Notes: generated from the sequence alone by a model not told the origin. 64,000 bases of DNA from Oenanthe sinensis (GCA_028671895.1 JAPMAC010000197.1:6267001-6331000); one strand, 5' to 3'. Shown: positions 9,102 through 22,843, counted from the stretch's first letter. Made by a program: numbers and translations.

Positions 9102-12100
9102 TTAAAACACAACCTTCTAAGTATCAGTCAGTTCACTGATAAGGGCTACATAGTAACATTTAAGAAAGAAAGATGTGCAATCCTAAACAGAAAAGATGCG
9201 AAGCTTGCTCTTCAAGGAGTAAGAAAGGGGAATCTCTTTGTAGCTGACTTATTCTCTGCAAGTAAAGGCGAAGTTCAATGTTTTTACAACAAAGCTTCAA
9301 CAGAGGACAGTTGTTATGGCGTAAGAAACTTTCACACCTGAACTTCAAGGCAATGAACTCTTTAGTTAAGAGGGAATTAGTTAGAGGTTTACTTGAGATG
9401 GAATTCTGTCAAAAAGGGTTATGTGAAGCATGTGAAAAGGGGAAGTCAAAGAAAGCATCTCACCGAAGCAAAGATTCATCAGACATCACTGAACCACTAC
9501 AACTTCTGCATATGGATTTATTTGGTCCAGTCAATGTCATGTTTATGTCAAGGAAGAGATATGCACTAGTAATCATAGATGACTACTCTAAGTACACGTG
9601 GGTGTTGTTTCTAGCCTCAAAGAATGAAGCCCCTCAAATAATTATTGATCACATAAAGAGGATAGAGTTAGAAGCTGGTTTGCCTGTAAGGAAAATTAGG
9701 TCTGATAATGGAACAGAGTTCAGGAATATAACCCTGAATGATTTCTATATTGAGAAAAGGATTTCAAGATAATATTCAGCGCCCAAAACTCCACAGCAAA
9801 ATGGAGTGGTAGAAATGAAGAACATAACTCTAGTTGAAGCAGCAAGACCAATGCTGAATGAAGCTAAGTTACCTCTATACTTCTGGGCTAAAGTAGTCAA
9901 CACAACTTGTTACACTCAGAATCGTACCCTGTTAAATAAAGATCATGACAAGACTCCGTACGAGTTGATGGCAAACAAGAAACCAACACTGAATTATTTT
10001 CATGTGTTTGGAGGAAAGTACTTTGTACTGAAAGATGATAAACATCTAGGAAAGTTCGAATCCAAGGCTCATGAAGGCATATTTCTTGGCTACTCTCTGG
10101 AATCTAAGGCATACAAGGTTTATGTGGTTGAACACAAAAAGTTCATTGAAAGCATGAATGTAACTTTCGATGATCTCAAACTCCCAAGTCTATATAGAAC
10201 AGAAGACACTGAAACTCTAGAGATTGAAAATATGAACTCAGACGAAGGTGAAGTAGAACCTGAAGTTGCAACAGTAAATAAAGCACCAAATGAGAAAAAC
10301 AACAATGATGATTCTGATCCTAGAGTGGAAACAGTGAAAGATTCACAGAAACTACTAGTTGTGGCAGAGATTCTCATTCTCAACCTAGCAGCAGCTCAGG
10401 GGGAGCAAATGAAGGATCTACTAGCAGGACTCAGCACTTTAATGATAATCAGGCTGAATCTTCTAGGGCAAATCTGTCTAGACATAGGGTGTGGAGTAGA
10501 GCTCATCCCTTTGAGTTGATTCTAGCAGATCCAGATGCTAAAGTCCAAACTAGACGTGCTTCTCAGAATGAATATTTATTCTCTAGTTTTATCTATGAAA
10601 TAGAGCCAAAGAAAGTGGAAGAAGCACTAGATGATCCAGATTGGGTTATTGCTATGTAAGAAGAAATCAATCAGTTTCGGAGACAAAAAGTATAGAAGCT
10701 AGTACCCAGGCCAAAGAACAAGTCTTTAATTGGCACAAAGTGGGTATTCAGAAATAAACTGGATGAAGATGGCATTGTTTTGAGGAACTAAGCCAAACTG
10801 GTTGCCAAAGGTTATTCCCAAGAAGAAGGAATAGACTGTGATGAAACATATGCACCAGTGGCAAGGCTTGAAGCTATCAGGATGTTTTTGGCATTCACAG
10901 CACATTCCAACTTTAAAGTTTTTTGAATGGATGTGAAAAGTGCATTCCTGAATGGAGAGCTTGAAGAAGAAGTGTATGTGGAACAACCCCCTGGGTTTGA
11001 AGATCTAGAATTTGCAGATTTTGTATACTTTCTCTTCAAGGTACTCTATGGCTTAAAGCAAGCACCTCAGACATGGTATGACACTCTATCTATATTCTTA
11101 CTTGAAAATGGTTTCACTAGAGGTGTCATAGATAAGACTCTGTTTCATAAAATGCATAAAAACAACATTATATTAGTACAAGTATATGTGGATGACATAA
11201 TATTTGGTTCTATTAACGATCAGTTATGTAGTAGATTTGCTAAGCTAATGCAGAGTAGGTATGAAATGAGCATAATGGGAGAGCTGAATTATTTCATTGG
11301 ACTCCAAGTAAGCCAAAGGAAAGATGGAATCTTTATTTTCCAGACAAAGTACATCAGAGATCTATTGAAGAAGTATGGTCTTGAAGATGCTTCATCAGCC
11401 AAAACCCCTATGGAAACTGCCACTAAGCTTGATCAAGATGAACCTGGTAAGAAGGTAGACATCACAAGATACAGAGGTATGATCGGCTCATTACTTTAAT
11501 TAACTGCAAGTAGGCCATATATTATGTTTGCTACATGTTTGTGTGGTAGGTTTCAATCTAACCCTAAAGAATCACACCTTATAGCTGTTAAACAGATTTT
11601 TAGGTATCTTAAAAGAAGTTTGAATCTTGGAATTTGGTACCCTAAAGATACAAGTTTTGACCTTGTTGACTATACAGATTCTGATTATGCAAGTTGTAGG
11701 ATTGATAAAAAGAGTACATCAGGGAGTTGTCAATTTCTTGGTAGAAGATTGGTATCCTGGTATAGCAAGAAGCAGCACTTAGTTGCAATGTCAACAGCTG
11801 AAGCTAAATATGTTGCTGCTGGAAGTTGTTGTGCACAAATTCTATGGATAAGGAACCAACTTCAAGACTATGGACAGTTGCTGAGCAAAATTCCAATATT
11901 CTGTGACAACACAAGTGTCATAGCCATCACAAACAATCCTGTTCAACATTCAAGGACCAAGCACATTGATATCAGGTATCATTTTATTAGAGAGCATGTC
12001 ATGAGTCGTACTGTAGAGTTATACTTTGTACCTACAGAACAGCAAATTGCAGACATTTTCACTAAACCACTGGATGAAGTTACCTTCACTAGACTAGTTT

Positions 12101-12126
12101 GTGAACTTGGGATGTTAAATGTCTAG
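9102..12126 (+). pseudogene. Sirevirus B pol (INT-RT-RNase H), multiply broken
   Basis: Homologous along its length to pol of element A but carrying many lesions. A one-base frame change occurs near 9309 at the HHCC finger; TAA at 9770-9772 lies inside the integrase core; another frame change occurs in the linker near 10400; stops lie near 10658, 10694, 10788 and 10923, and TAA at 11497-11499. Some motifs survive: integrase RSDNGTEF (its Asp is kept, unlike A), RT VDDIIFGS within VQVYVDD (near 11190), RNase H TDSDYAS and CDNTSVI. Last open part 11524-12126 ends ELGMLNV, equivalent to the end of A pol. Not expected to make a working enzyme. Confidence 0.9.
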
Positions 12127-13627
12127 ATCTTATCTGCACTTTGATGTAAATAAGTTCACAAATATTTAATCTTCAATATTAAAAGAGTTTGTGAATTTAT
12201 TTAATCATCCAGTAAATAAACTTCTAGCATCTTAATTGACAATTAATTAATTTCTCAGAGTATATCTTGATATATTGATAAGGTAATTAATTAAGTGTGA
12301 ATTATAATTATTTAAATACTTATATCTATTTTAAATAGATTTTGAGTATTTATTTAATAATATTTTTGTTAATTTATTTAAGTTATGAAAATAGAAATTA
12401 AAGGAAATATTTGCTTCATAATTTAAATTTATTAATAAAAATAAGAAGCATAATTATTTAAATATTCTATTTGATTAATATCAGTCAAGGATATTTTAAT
12501 TAAATAATTTATCATAATAATTGTGATATTATCAATTTGGTAATATTTTATTTAGAACTATTCTAAATAAGATCTTATTTGATTATTTATTCAAATGTTA
12601 CCGATTGATAATAAAGTATATTTTGTTCAAGTACAAAATATACAGGATAGAAAAATCAACAAGGGTTGAGTGTCGAATTTTTGCTTATGTGTTTGACTTG
12701 GTCAACACAGTGGTAGCAATTTTCGACACCTAGCCTTTTTAACTTAGAATTATTTATGTCTGGGTCGATTTTCTATAATAGGTCAATAATCGACACCTAA
12801 ACTTGCCTTAGTTTAATTTTACAGGTGTCAAGTTTTAACCTATAGAGGGTCAAAATTCGATAGATAGTCTTTTTAACTTAGAATAATTTACTTCTAAGTG
12901 TCGAATTTTGTTAGCCTCAAGTCAACACAGGGGGAGTAAAAATCGACACATAACTTTCTAACAGGGTTTTTTTCTTTTCTTGTCGATTTTTATTTCTAGG
13001 TGTCGAATTTGTTTCTATGTGAGTTTCTATGTGTCGAATTTCTATCATGCTGTATAGAGTTATTCTAAAACTAGAATTTTGGCCATGTAATTCTATGTGT
13101 CGATTTTTTTTTGTAGCATAGAGGGCATTACAGTCATTTCCTCTATGTGTCGATTTTGGTGTAATGAAGGATATAACTTAGCTTATATTTCCTTCCTCTT
13201 TAACAGTCGCTACATACACATACATACTCCATTATTTCTTCAACAAAAACTCGACACCCACCTTCATTTAATCATATTATAATCACCATTTTTAAATAGA
13301 AGACCAGTTCTGTGTGTCGTTTTCAAAGATTTATAACATATTTAAAAATCACATCATTTGGTATAGTATTTTTGAAGGACCCATTTCTTGCCAAACCTTT
13401 CAAATTCACACAGATCTAGTTACATTTAGGTGATTACAAATTGATTAAAAATTATAATATTGTAGCAAATCACTTCTAGTTCTTAAATTTTTTTTAATTT
13501 TAGGAAGTGATTTGAATTTGAGTTAATTTTACTCAAATTAAAATTAAATTTTTTTCTAAAATTGGTGTTGCAAAATATTTGTCTTAATTAATTAATAAAT
13601 TATCTGCTCATTTTTAATTAATTAAAA
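12127..13627 (+). repeat. Sirevirus B pol-ORF3 spacer with TGTCGA(A)TTT motif array
   Basis: No coding sequence. 12127-12600 is very AT-rich. A perfect 11-bp stem, GTATATTTTGT / ACAAAATATAC, lies at 12616-12626 and 12633-12643 with a 6-nt loop. From about 12670 to 13320 the motif GTGTCGA-A-TTT and its complement AAATTCGACAC recur about a dozen times in both orientations (for example near 12670, 12725, 12788, 12898, 12943, 12981, 13001, 13031, 13099, 13147, 13250). The remainder to the ORF3 ATG is AT-rich. Its position matches the A and C spacers. Confidence 0.75.
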
Positions 13628-14641
13628 ATGGTTGGAAAATTTATTATACTTAAAACAAATAGTGCACTCACAATAGAACCTGAGTCTGTTGCTGAACCTT
13701 ATAGCAATTGGATTAGGTTTTTATGTGAACATTCAAATGTACGACATGCTTTAACTGCAAGACCAGAATTAAATCTTGATGCACTGCTTGTATGTTATCA
13801 TTCAGGTGTCGATACATCAGATGCAGACAATTTGGCTTTTACTTTTTCATTAGAAACTAGAGATGTCCGGGTAACGGATCAGGACTTAAATCGTATTTTA
13901 CAGTTTAACACTGAAAATTTTGATCCTTTACCTGATGAGGCTGAACGTGCCAATTTCTTCAATTCCATCACACACAATGGACCATTGAACTTAACAGTAA
14001 TTTACAAACATAATCTTCCTCGTTAATGGAACTTTTTCTTTCATATAGTGAACCATGTTTTTGCAAAGAAAAAGAGTGGATGGAGTGGTATTCCTAAAAT
14101 GACTCAATATATTGGGTGTGCCATCTCTAACAATCTTAATATCAATTATGGTAAGCTAATAATGACAAGCATTTTTCAGGCTATGGGATCTAGTGCCAAA
14201 AGGGACATCAACAGAGTCAATGTTGAATGTTTTTATCCTAGATTTCTACAATTAGTGCTTAATGATCTACTATCCAATGATGAAATGCTTGCTTTCTCTG
14301 CAAGTCAGTACGAACAAAGTACTACAATTTGTGGTAGTATCGCTGCACTGATAGCAAACAGGGATGATTACCCAAATGGGAATGTAGCACGTCTAACAGA
14401 ATACATGGAAAGTGTTATGCTTCCTGTAGCAGGTGAACAGCAAGAAGAGGTTCCTGATCTCGAAGATTCAATGGATGAGGACCACGAAGCTGAACCTGAG
14501 TCTGGAAATGCAGAAGAAGCAGAAGAAGAAGAAGGAGAAGTACAAATGGAAAATGAGCAAGTTGCAAGTGATACAGAAATGGCTGATGAAGCAGGGACTG
14601 AAAACGATGCAGAATCTTATCACCCTGGTACACCAAGAGTA
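13628..14641 (+). pseudogene. Sirevirus B ORF3, first part (split by element D2)
   Basis: The frame starts MVGKFIILKT and is open to 14641 apart from TAA at 14024-14026, which falls where the family has Lys-Glu before WNFFFHIV. The core again shows the IGCAISNN-INYGKLIM and FYPRFLQLVLN segments of the ORF3 family. It then turns strongly acidic (Glu/Asp-rich, about residues 265-330). No signal peptide or membrane segment. The reading is cut at 14641 by the LTR of D2 and resumes in phase at 39712. Sirevirus extra ORFs are often called env-like, but the function is unknown; the residues seen here do not support an envelope protein. Confidence 0.82.
14637..14641. repeat. Target-site duplication GAGTA, left copy (element D2)
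   Basis: GAGTA immediately before TGTTAG of the left LTR; the same five bases follow the right LTR at 39707-39711. This pairs the LTR pieces at 14642 and 38167 as the ends of one insertion. Confidence 0.95.
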
Positions 14642-15725
14642 TGTTAGTAATTGTGCTCTAGAGACAATACTTTTTATATTTTAAGGAAAATATTTATTAT
14701 TAAGGATTATGTTTTATTGATTATTATTTATTATGTTTTATTTAATGCGTAATAAATTGAAAGCATAATAAATGTCCTTGGAATTTTGATACGTATTATA
14801 TATCTTTAAGTAAGTGACTTAAAAATGAGATTATATGAATAGTATCTTATTCCTAAAATTCCCTAGTCGAGTATTATTATTTAAGGACAATAATAATGCA
14901 CAAAGACTAGTATGTTTCTTGACAGATGACCACATCTCATTGGTCATAGGTATGGGGATACTAAAGTCAAGAACATAAGTGCATGTATCAATGCATGGCA
15001 CTGGAATGACCCGCCGTGAGATTCTACATGTTAAGTAAGTGTCATAAGTAATTCTCACTGTGATAATGGTGTAATGATCCTTAGACCTGAAATCATTATA
15101 TTTCTATACGAGAATTAATATACTTTGATTACATTAAAAGTTACCTTTGACCGGGTGATGATAAAAGTGGACATTGGGTATATTATGAATCGTATGAGAA
15201 ATATGAATGATCTAGATGGGATTTAATCCTCCTAATTTTAGGAGTGATATTATTGGCCTCTTGTTTGAGTGAGACTATGAAATGCACGGCCGTGCTCAAA
15301 TGTTGATTTGATTTTAATAGTCTACTCATCGATCAAGAAAATAAAGATTAAATTATGAAAAGGATGACACGAGACATGCCTTGAGTTTAATCTATAATAT
15401 CAAGATTAAAGGGATTATATTACATGGAACATTATTCACGAAAGGCTTAATCGAATCACCGATTTATTATTATTACTTGGGTAGCAATGATGTATTACTA
15501 GATGCCGCTCATTGTTTACAATTTTAATTAGATATTAAAATTGTTGCCAACGTAATAATAACCTACAAGGTCACACACAAAGAACGCTTGAAGGAGAAAT
15601 AATTTAAATTATGAATTTAAATTAAATAAGTAATTTATTTTATTTATGATATTAATTAAGTATGACTTAATTAATTATATAAATAGAATAAATGAATTAC
15701 TTAAACTAATTCCAAAATTAATAAT
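14642..15725 (+). mobile_element. D2 5' LTR, left piece
   Basis: Begins TGTTAGTAATTGTGCTC and matches the first 1084 bases of the right LTR at 38167. It stops matching after ...CCAAAATTAATAAT, where the sequence turns into leader sequence of another D copy. About 50 bp of LTR are missing between this piece and its continuation at 32099. No ORF belongs to it. Confidence 0.88.
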
Positions 15726-15734
15726 ATTGATACA

Positions 15735-16405
15735 ATATGTATATGTTTATATATATTATGAATATATGATATTTTATGATATATAATCATGTGATGATTA
15801 TGTGTGTTGATGTATGTATATGATACATGTTTGTTCTTATTATGGGAATCGTATTCGATACGAATTCTGAAACGGCTGCCGTTGATTTTCTGAAATCTGT
15901 GTCCGTTGTGCGATTTTCGCAAACGATATGTGTTTTCTGACTGGAATCGGGTCACTGAGCAATACTGACATAGTCAGCTCTGCATCTGTAAGCCATTAGA
16001 TGTCGTTACAGCCTCCAAAACGGTGATTTATGATTTTCTGAAAATTATTTGATTTTCTAAAATTTTGAGTATATGTATGTATATATTATGAATATATGAT
16101 ATTCATGTAATGTATAATCATATGATGATTGTATGTATCTCTGTATATGTATATATGATATATGCTTGTTTTTGTTATGAGAATTGTATATGATACGATT
16201 TCTGAAACACCGTCAGATTTGGAGAAATCTGATTGCTGTATCCGATTTTCGTAAACGATATGTGTTTTCTGACTGGAATCGGGCCAATGAACAAAACTGA
16301 TAGCTTAGCTATCACCGACGGGTCTGTAAGGCGTTTGACGTCGTTAAGGGCCTCGAAATAGCGATTTATTGTCTTCAGAAATCTGTTTTTAATTTTCTGA
16401 AATTT
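15735..16405 (+). repeat. Two-fold leader repeat in D1 (about 335 bp units)
   Basis: Unit 1 (about 15735-16070) and unit 2 (about 16071-16405) share, in order, ATATTATGAATATATGATAT, a TATG-rich stretch, TTCTGAAAC, CGATTTTCG-AAACGATATGTG, TTTTCTGACTGGAATCGGG and a TCTGTAAG...GACGTCGTTA-like segment. The copies are diverged. The same pair is in D2 at about 32610-33280. No ORF. Confidence 0.75.
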
Positions 16406-17822
16406 CGAAATTTGTTATATATGATTATATGATATGATTATATAATATGAGATATATTATATGTGTTATATGATAGCATGGTGGATGGTTATGGCCTAAA
16501 GACCCATAGGATAGTGGTTTTGATTTATGGTTTTGGTTTCTAAATACGACTTGCATGTCGTTTATTCATTGTAATTTAATTATCTCGAATGTAACTCGAG
16601 TTCTTCTTGTAATTTCATTAGAATAGTTTTATTTTTATTATTCAATGTAATTATCAATGAAGACTTGCAAGTATGGAGGCGATCCAGAAGGGGATGATGG
16701 AGCAATGAAGAAAGAAGACATGTAATAGATAGTATTTTTAAAACCACCATAGACTGACCTTGATATTTCCATTAGCTTGGAAATATCATATAGGATGGGG
16801 CCATAACCAAACACGTTTAATTTACACACATTACATATATGTATATGATTGCATGTATTGGTATGTATGCGTAGATATAATTGAGATGCATGCTTAATAT
16901 TGATTAATCATGTATGTATTAGATACGACACCCATGCCATGTTTGCTTAAACAAGATAAAATCTGTAACGATTCAAGATTTTAAAATTAACAAACGATCA
17001 TGAGATTCTTGTGTTTATGAAATATGGATTTTTAAAACACGGAATTAAATATGGATTTTTGATATCTATAATTGGGATTTTCTGACAAAAGCGAATATGC
17101 GTATTCGTAAGGCTGATGGGTTTTAAGTGTGACCATTGGTATCCTCCATCTACCTGGGAAATGAACAATTTAAGATGTCGATTTGAAATATTTGGTTCAA
17201 GGAAAAATTGAGGATCTCTTTATGATGTGATCATGATCGTTATAAATTTTCTAAAACCCCTTAACAAAATATTAAGTTTTACTCGGATGCTTTCCAATGA
17301 ATGAACACTCATCGAATCCTAGATCGATAAGGGGAAGGACTGTCAGTGGCAGGGGACTCCTATCTATCGTGGTGAGATGCGACGAATATAAACGGTTATA
17401 TTCGGCCGTTGTATCATTGGGTCTAACTTAACTGAGTCGTCATAATAAGTGAAAATAAACGGTTATATTCAACTATTATGAACTTAGAAGCATAGAGTTT
17501 GGTTAAAAGTCTATTAGATAGATAAGATCAATCGTTGTTCACCAAACTATCCAAGAATTATATATGATATAATTGACAACTGTTGTCTACCTAAATAATC
17601 ATTTTCTAAGGACTTCCAGTGGTTGACTTAGGACATGACGAAATATGGATCTTGGCTCACTAGAAAGAATTATGGGATATACTTTCCAAATTAATAGTAA
17701 GGGCTATTAGTTTGATAAAAATAGTGGGAGGTATATGATGATATACCATAATCACTTAAACATAATTAATATTAAATTTGCAATCTAGTTTATTTTATAC
17801 ACTTTAATATTGTAGATATCAA
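16406..17822 (+). other. D1 conserved untranslated leader
   Basis: No significant ORF. Closely matches the leaders of D2, E and F from CATGGTGGATGGTTATGGCC onward. It contains the stem AACGG...CCGTT around TTATATTCGG and a second, imperfect copy of the same element. It ends in a splice-acceptor-like TAATATTGTAG shortly before the gag ATG at 17823. A packaging, dimerisation or splicing role is inferred from conservation. Confidence 0.7.
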
Positions 17823-20800
17823 ATGATAAACACAAACAACTTCTCTATGCGATCAGTTCTTGAGAAGGACAAGTTGACGAGAATATATTTCATTGACTAA
17901 CATAGGAGCTTGAGGATCGTCCTCGGGCACCACGATATTAGTCAAATCTCTTCCCCTACTCTTAAAGTTGAGAATGTAACATGTGCAAATCATAGTGCTT
18001 ATTGGAAGCAAATTGATGTTGCGACTGATGTTTCATGTCTCATGCTCGCAAATATATGTGCTGAGCTTAAGAAGCAATACGAGCATATAGATGCTTATGA
18101 AACGATTGAGCACAAGATATATTTGAAAGGACACTATACACTTACAAGTAGGGAGAGTGAGACCCGGTTACACCACATGTTCTAAAGATTATAGGGTATA
18201 ATGAATACCATTGATATTTTGGGTTTCCAGATTGGTCTGGAGACAGTTAGATTTGATCTTACAATCTTTGGACAAATATTATTCTTATTTTGTTATGAAC
18301 AATAAAGTGAATAAGATTGGTAAAACACCCATTGAGTTGCTAAGCATGTTGAGAACTGCTGAAAGTAATATGATAAATGCATGAACTACTACTATATTGA
18401 TGGTAAACATAGGGAATGCAAAAGGCAAAGGAAAATGGAAAGGCAAGGAGAAGATTTGATCTAGTTCCGTTGTCAAACCAAAGTCCAATCCCTAAAGCAG
18501 ACTCTAAAGTCTGAATGAGGTGTTGATAAAGAAGACGATTGTCACTTCTGTGGAAAGTTGGGAGAATGGAAATTAAACTGTCATGCTTAATTGGAAGATC
18601 GGAAGATGATGATCAATAAGGGTCAAGCTTAAGGTATCGGGTTGGAATTGGAGTAAAGATAGTTGCTCTGGTTCGAGGAACTCGTTACCTAATTTTTGGC
18701 CTATAAGGAAAATTTAGAACTTAATAATTGTTATAGCGTGCTTGCAATTGGCAGAGACATTATTTCAGTTTCTTGTTTGGACAAGAAAGGCTTTTTCATT
18801 TTATAACAATAGTTGTTTATTCTATTTTGATGATGAGCCTTATAATGTTGCACATCTAATTAACAATTTATATGTTCTAAAGTGACTCAAATCAAATATT
18901 ACCTTTGGCACTGTCGTTGAGGCCATATTAATGAGAAACGCATTTCCAGAATACATAAGGATGCATTCATGGATAAGTTTGATTATGAATCATACCAAAG
19001 GATACGAATCTTGGTTTATTTGGTAAAATGACTAAAGCTCCTTTTACCGGACATGGTGAAGGGATCATTGAATGGGTATGACTTATACATAGTGATGGAT
19101 GTGGTCATATGTGTATGATGACAAAAGGTAGATTTTATTAACTTCATAAAATTTACTAATTTTTTAGTAGATACGGATATATGTATCTTTTGAAGAACTA
19201 ATCCGAATCATTTGAAAAGTTCAAAGACTATAAAGATGAAGTAGAAAATATCAAAGAAAAGTTTTTTTGATAGGAGAGATCACACCTTGTTGGACATGGT
19301 GCGATCAATGTTGAGTCAATGAATCTTCCAATTAGTTTCTGGGGTTGCACCCTGGAAACGGCTCCACATACACTTAATTGTGTTCCTACTAAATTGGTTC
19401 AAAAGACTCCTTATGAGATATGGACTGAGCAACGTCACAGCATGTCATTTATAAAATTTTGGGGATGTGAAGCGTTTGTGAAACGTCTAATCTCTGACTA
19501 GCTAGGACCAAAATCAGACAAATGTAATTTTGTGGAATACCCAACTGAAACAAGGGGTTATTCTTTCTATAATCCTTCCGAGAATAAAGTGTTTGTTGCT
19601 CGAACTGCTGAGAGACAGTGGGAGGATAATAGATCTCAATGAAGTTTGAGACCCACATGATAATGTTGAACCAGTGGAGGAACCTGAGTAGAATGTACAA
19701 GAAAAATAATACTGCTCAAGAAACACAGGTGTTCATAGGTTTAGTAGGATTCGCCATGAGCCCGAGAGATAATATGGATTTCTCTTGACTCAAGATGGTG
19801 ATGTGATGCTTGTGGATGAAGATGAGCCTCTCACCTACCTAGATACTATAAACACTCCAGATTCTAAGAGATGGCTGGATGCCATTAAATCTGAGATGGA
19901 ATCCATGTATACTAATCAAGTATGGACTTTGGTTGATCCACCTGAGGGGGTAAAACCTATAGGGTGCAAGTGGGTTTTCAAGAAGAAGACTGACATGGAT
20001 GCTAATGTACAGACCTATAAGGCACGATTGGTGGCAAAAGGTTTCAAGAAAATTCATGGTATTGACTATGATGAGACCTTTTCACCAGTTGTTATGGTCA
20101 TGTCCATCAGGATTTTGTTTGCTATAGCTGCTTACTATGACTATGACATCTGGCAAATGGATGTCAAAACCGCTTTCTTAAATGAGAGCCTTGAAGAAGA
20201 TATGGATGTGTACATGACACACCCTAAGGGTTTTGTTGATCTAAAGGATGCTGGAAATGTATGTAAGTTGCGTCGATCCATTTATGGATTAAAGCAGGCC
20301 TCGAGGAGATGGAACATTTGTTTTCATGAAACAGTCAAAAAGAGTTTGACTTTATTCAGAATGAAGATGAAACTTGTGTTTACAAGAAGTTTAGTGGGAG
20401 CCATGTGGCATTCCTAGTATTATATGTTGATGATATATTACTAATAGGGAATGACATTCCTTCTCTACAGACTGTGAAGACTTGGTTGAGAAATAATTTC
20501 TCAATGAAAGACTTAGGCGATGTGACATATATATTAGGGATCGAGATCTATAGAGATAGATCAAGGTGATTGATCGGCCTAATTTAGAGTACATACTTGA
20601 CAAAGTTTTGCATCGATTTCAAATGCAAAGAGACTAAAATGGATATGTCCCAATGTCTCATGGGATAGTGATCTCAAAATAAAATTTGTCCTAAATCATT
20701 GGATGATAGGGACTGCATGAGTAAAATTCCATATGCGTCAGCAATTGGTTTTATAATGTATGCAATGATATGTACTTGTCCTGATGTCTCGTATGCTTTA

Positions 20801-21283
20801 ACCATGATGAGTAGATACCGATCTAATCCAGGTGAAGGTCACTGGACGACAGTCAAGAATATTCTTAAGTACTTAAAGAGGACTAAAGATTCATTCTTGT
20901 TATATGGAGGAGATGTGAAGCTAGTTGTAAGAGGTTTCAGTGATACTGGTTTCTAGACAGATAACGATAATTTAATGTTTCTGTCTGGCTTTGTGTTTTA
21001 TTGAGATGTTGTATGCTGGAATGGTTCACAGCAAAGACAATTGTTGATTTTACAATAGAACCTGAGTATATTGATGCTTGTGAAGCAGCCAAGGAGGCTG
21101 TTTGGGCATGTACTTAGGAGATATCACCTAATTAATGAGATTAATGATCAAGGAGATATACATATATGTAAAGTGTATACTAATAATAATATTGCAGACA
21201 CACTGACTAAGGCTTTGTCGCAGCAGAAGCACGAAAGTCACACTAGTTCCATGAGTATTGGATACTTGGGTAATTGGCTCTAG
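17823..21283 (+). pseudogene. D1 gag-pol, heavily decayed
   Basis: Angela-type gag start (SVLEKDKLT) with TAA after about 25 codons. The middle of gag is shortened compared with E, and the zinc knuckle is damaged. Stops and frame changes occur throughout. Recognisable pieces: the integrase C-terminal region at 19319-19498 (NLPISFWGC...KTPYEIW), RT at 19785-20417 (VDPPEGVKPIGCKW, WQMDVKTAFLN), the YVDDILLIGN catalytic motif in another frame near 20425, the connection region at 20699-20956, and the RNase H tail at 21071-21283. Most lesions are shared with D2, so they predate the copying of these two units. It can only have moved with proteins supplied in trans. Confidence 0.9.
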
Positions 21284-21297
21284 TGCAAGTGGGAGAT

Positions 21298-22841
21298 TGT
21301 TAGTAATTTTGCTCTAGAGACAATACTTTTTATATTTTAAGGAAAATATTTATTATTAAGGATTATGTTTTATTGATTATTATTTATTTATTATGTTTTA
21401 TTTACTGCGTAATAAATTGAAAGCATAATAAATGTCCTTGGAATTTTGATACGTATTATATATCTTTAAGTATGTGACTTAAAAATGAGATTATATGAAT
21501 AGTATCTTATTCCTAAAATTCCCTAGTCGAGTATTATTATTTAAGGACAATAATAATGCACAAAGACTAGTATGTTTCTTGACAGATGACCACATCTCAT
21601 TGGTCATAGGTATGGGGATACTAAAGTCAAGAACATAAGTGCATGTATCAATGCATGGCACTGGAATGACCCGCCGTGAGATTCTACATGTTAAGTAAGT
21701 GTCATAAGTAATTCTCACTGTGATAATGGTGTAATGATCCTTAGACCTGAAATCATTATATTTCTATACGAGAATTAATATACTTTGATTACATTAAAAG
21801 TTACCTTTGACCGGGTGATGATAAAAGTGGACATTGGGTATATTATGAATCGTATGAGAAATATGAATGATCTAGATGGGATTTAATCCTCCTAATTTTA
21901 GGAGTGATATTATTGGCCTCTTGTTTGAGTGAGACTATGAAATGCACGGCCGTGCTTAAATGTTGATTTGATTTTAATAGTCTACTCATCGATCAAGAAA
22001 ATAAAGATTAAATTATGAAGAGGATGACACGAGACATGCCTTGAGTTTAATCTATAATATCAAGATTAAAGGGATTATATTACATGGAACATTATTCACG
22101 AAAGGCTTAATCGAATCACCGATTTATTATTATTACTTGGGTAGCAATGATGTATTACTAGATGCCGCTCATTGTTTACAATTTTAATTAGATATTAAAA
22201 TTGTTGCCAACGTAATAATAACCTACAGGGTCACACACAAAGAACGCTTGAAGGAGAAATAATTTAAATTATGAATTTAAATTAAATAAGTAATTTATTT
22301 TATTTATGATATTAATTAAGTATGACTTAATTAATTATATAAATAAAATAAATGAATTACTTAAACTAATTCCAAAATTAATAATTAATTAATTAAGTGA
22401 GACTTAATTAAATAATTTAGAATTTTGGATTAGTATTAATTATAATTGGATTATAATTAGAAAACTTATTCCTCTCTCTATATAATCTCTTTATGGGCTG
22501 ATTTAATAAAAAAGGTAGATTTTACAAAAACCCTAGCCGCTCTGAGAGAGGAGGAAGATAGAGAGAGAAGAATTTTCGGGTGCTAGTACACATCAATCCT
22601 TCATGAAAAGTGTTCGTGTGGATACCGTAGAGCCTAGATCGCGAGAGCGGGATACGTGGTGATTAAACAAGCTTTGGACCTCCATTAATCTTCCATTAAT
22701 GAACTGTTAAAGCTTCTAAAGGTATTTATTCTTTATCTCCGAATTAAATCTTTTGTTTTCGCATGGATCCTGCGGAGGGTTTCGCTATTTTGATTTATTT
22801 TTCGCGTTTATTCCGCTGCGTTTGTGTCACGAAACCCTTCA
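21298..22841 (+). mobile_element. D1 3' LTR (complete, 1544 bp)
   Basis: TGTTAG...TTCA, preceded by the purine tract AGTGGGAGA. TATATAA at 22479-22485 is the likely TATA box, and CTAAAG/GTATTT near 22720 resembles a splice donor. It has a 4-bp longer TTTATTTATTATG stretch and several substitutions against the outer D2 LTRs, so it is from a different D copy. Confidence 0.9.
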
Positions 22842-22843
22842 AT

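Larger units (their letters stand above)
15726..22841 (+). mobile_element. Captured D-family copy D1 (5' truncated)
   Basis: Starts within the leader (about 90 bases downstream of where the PBS would be) and runs through gag-pol to a complete 3' LTR. It has no 5' LTR or PBS of its own. It is very similar to D2 throughout but has extra stops and different LTR diagnostic bases. It is followed directly by a 5S rRNA fragment instead of a target duplication. Confidence 0.8.

Noticed and set aside
14831..15058. 75-codon minus-strand frame, repeated at 21491 and 38356
   Set aside because: Present only because the LTR is present three times; no codon pattern or known domain, and absent from the related E LTR.
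21298..22841. Middle LTR as the shared LTR of a simple tandem array made by unequal crossing over
   Set aside because: Its diagnostic bases differ from both outer LTR pieces, and the 5S fragment follows instead of a PBS, so segment capture explains more.
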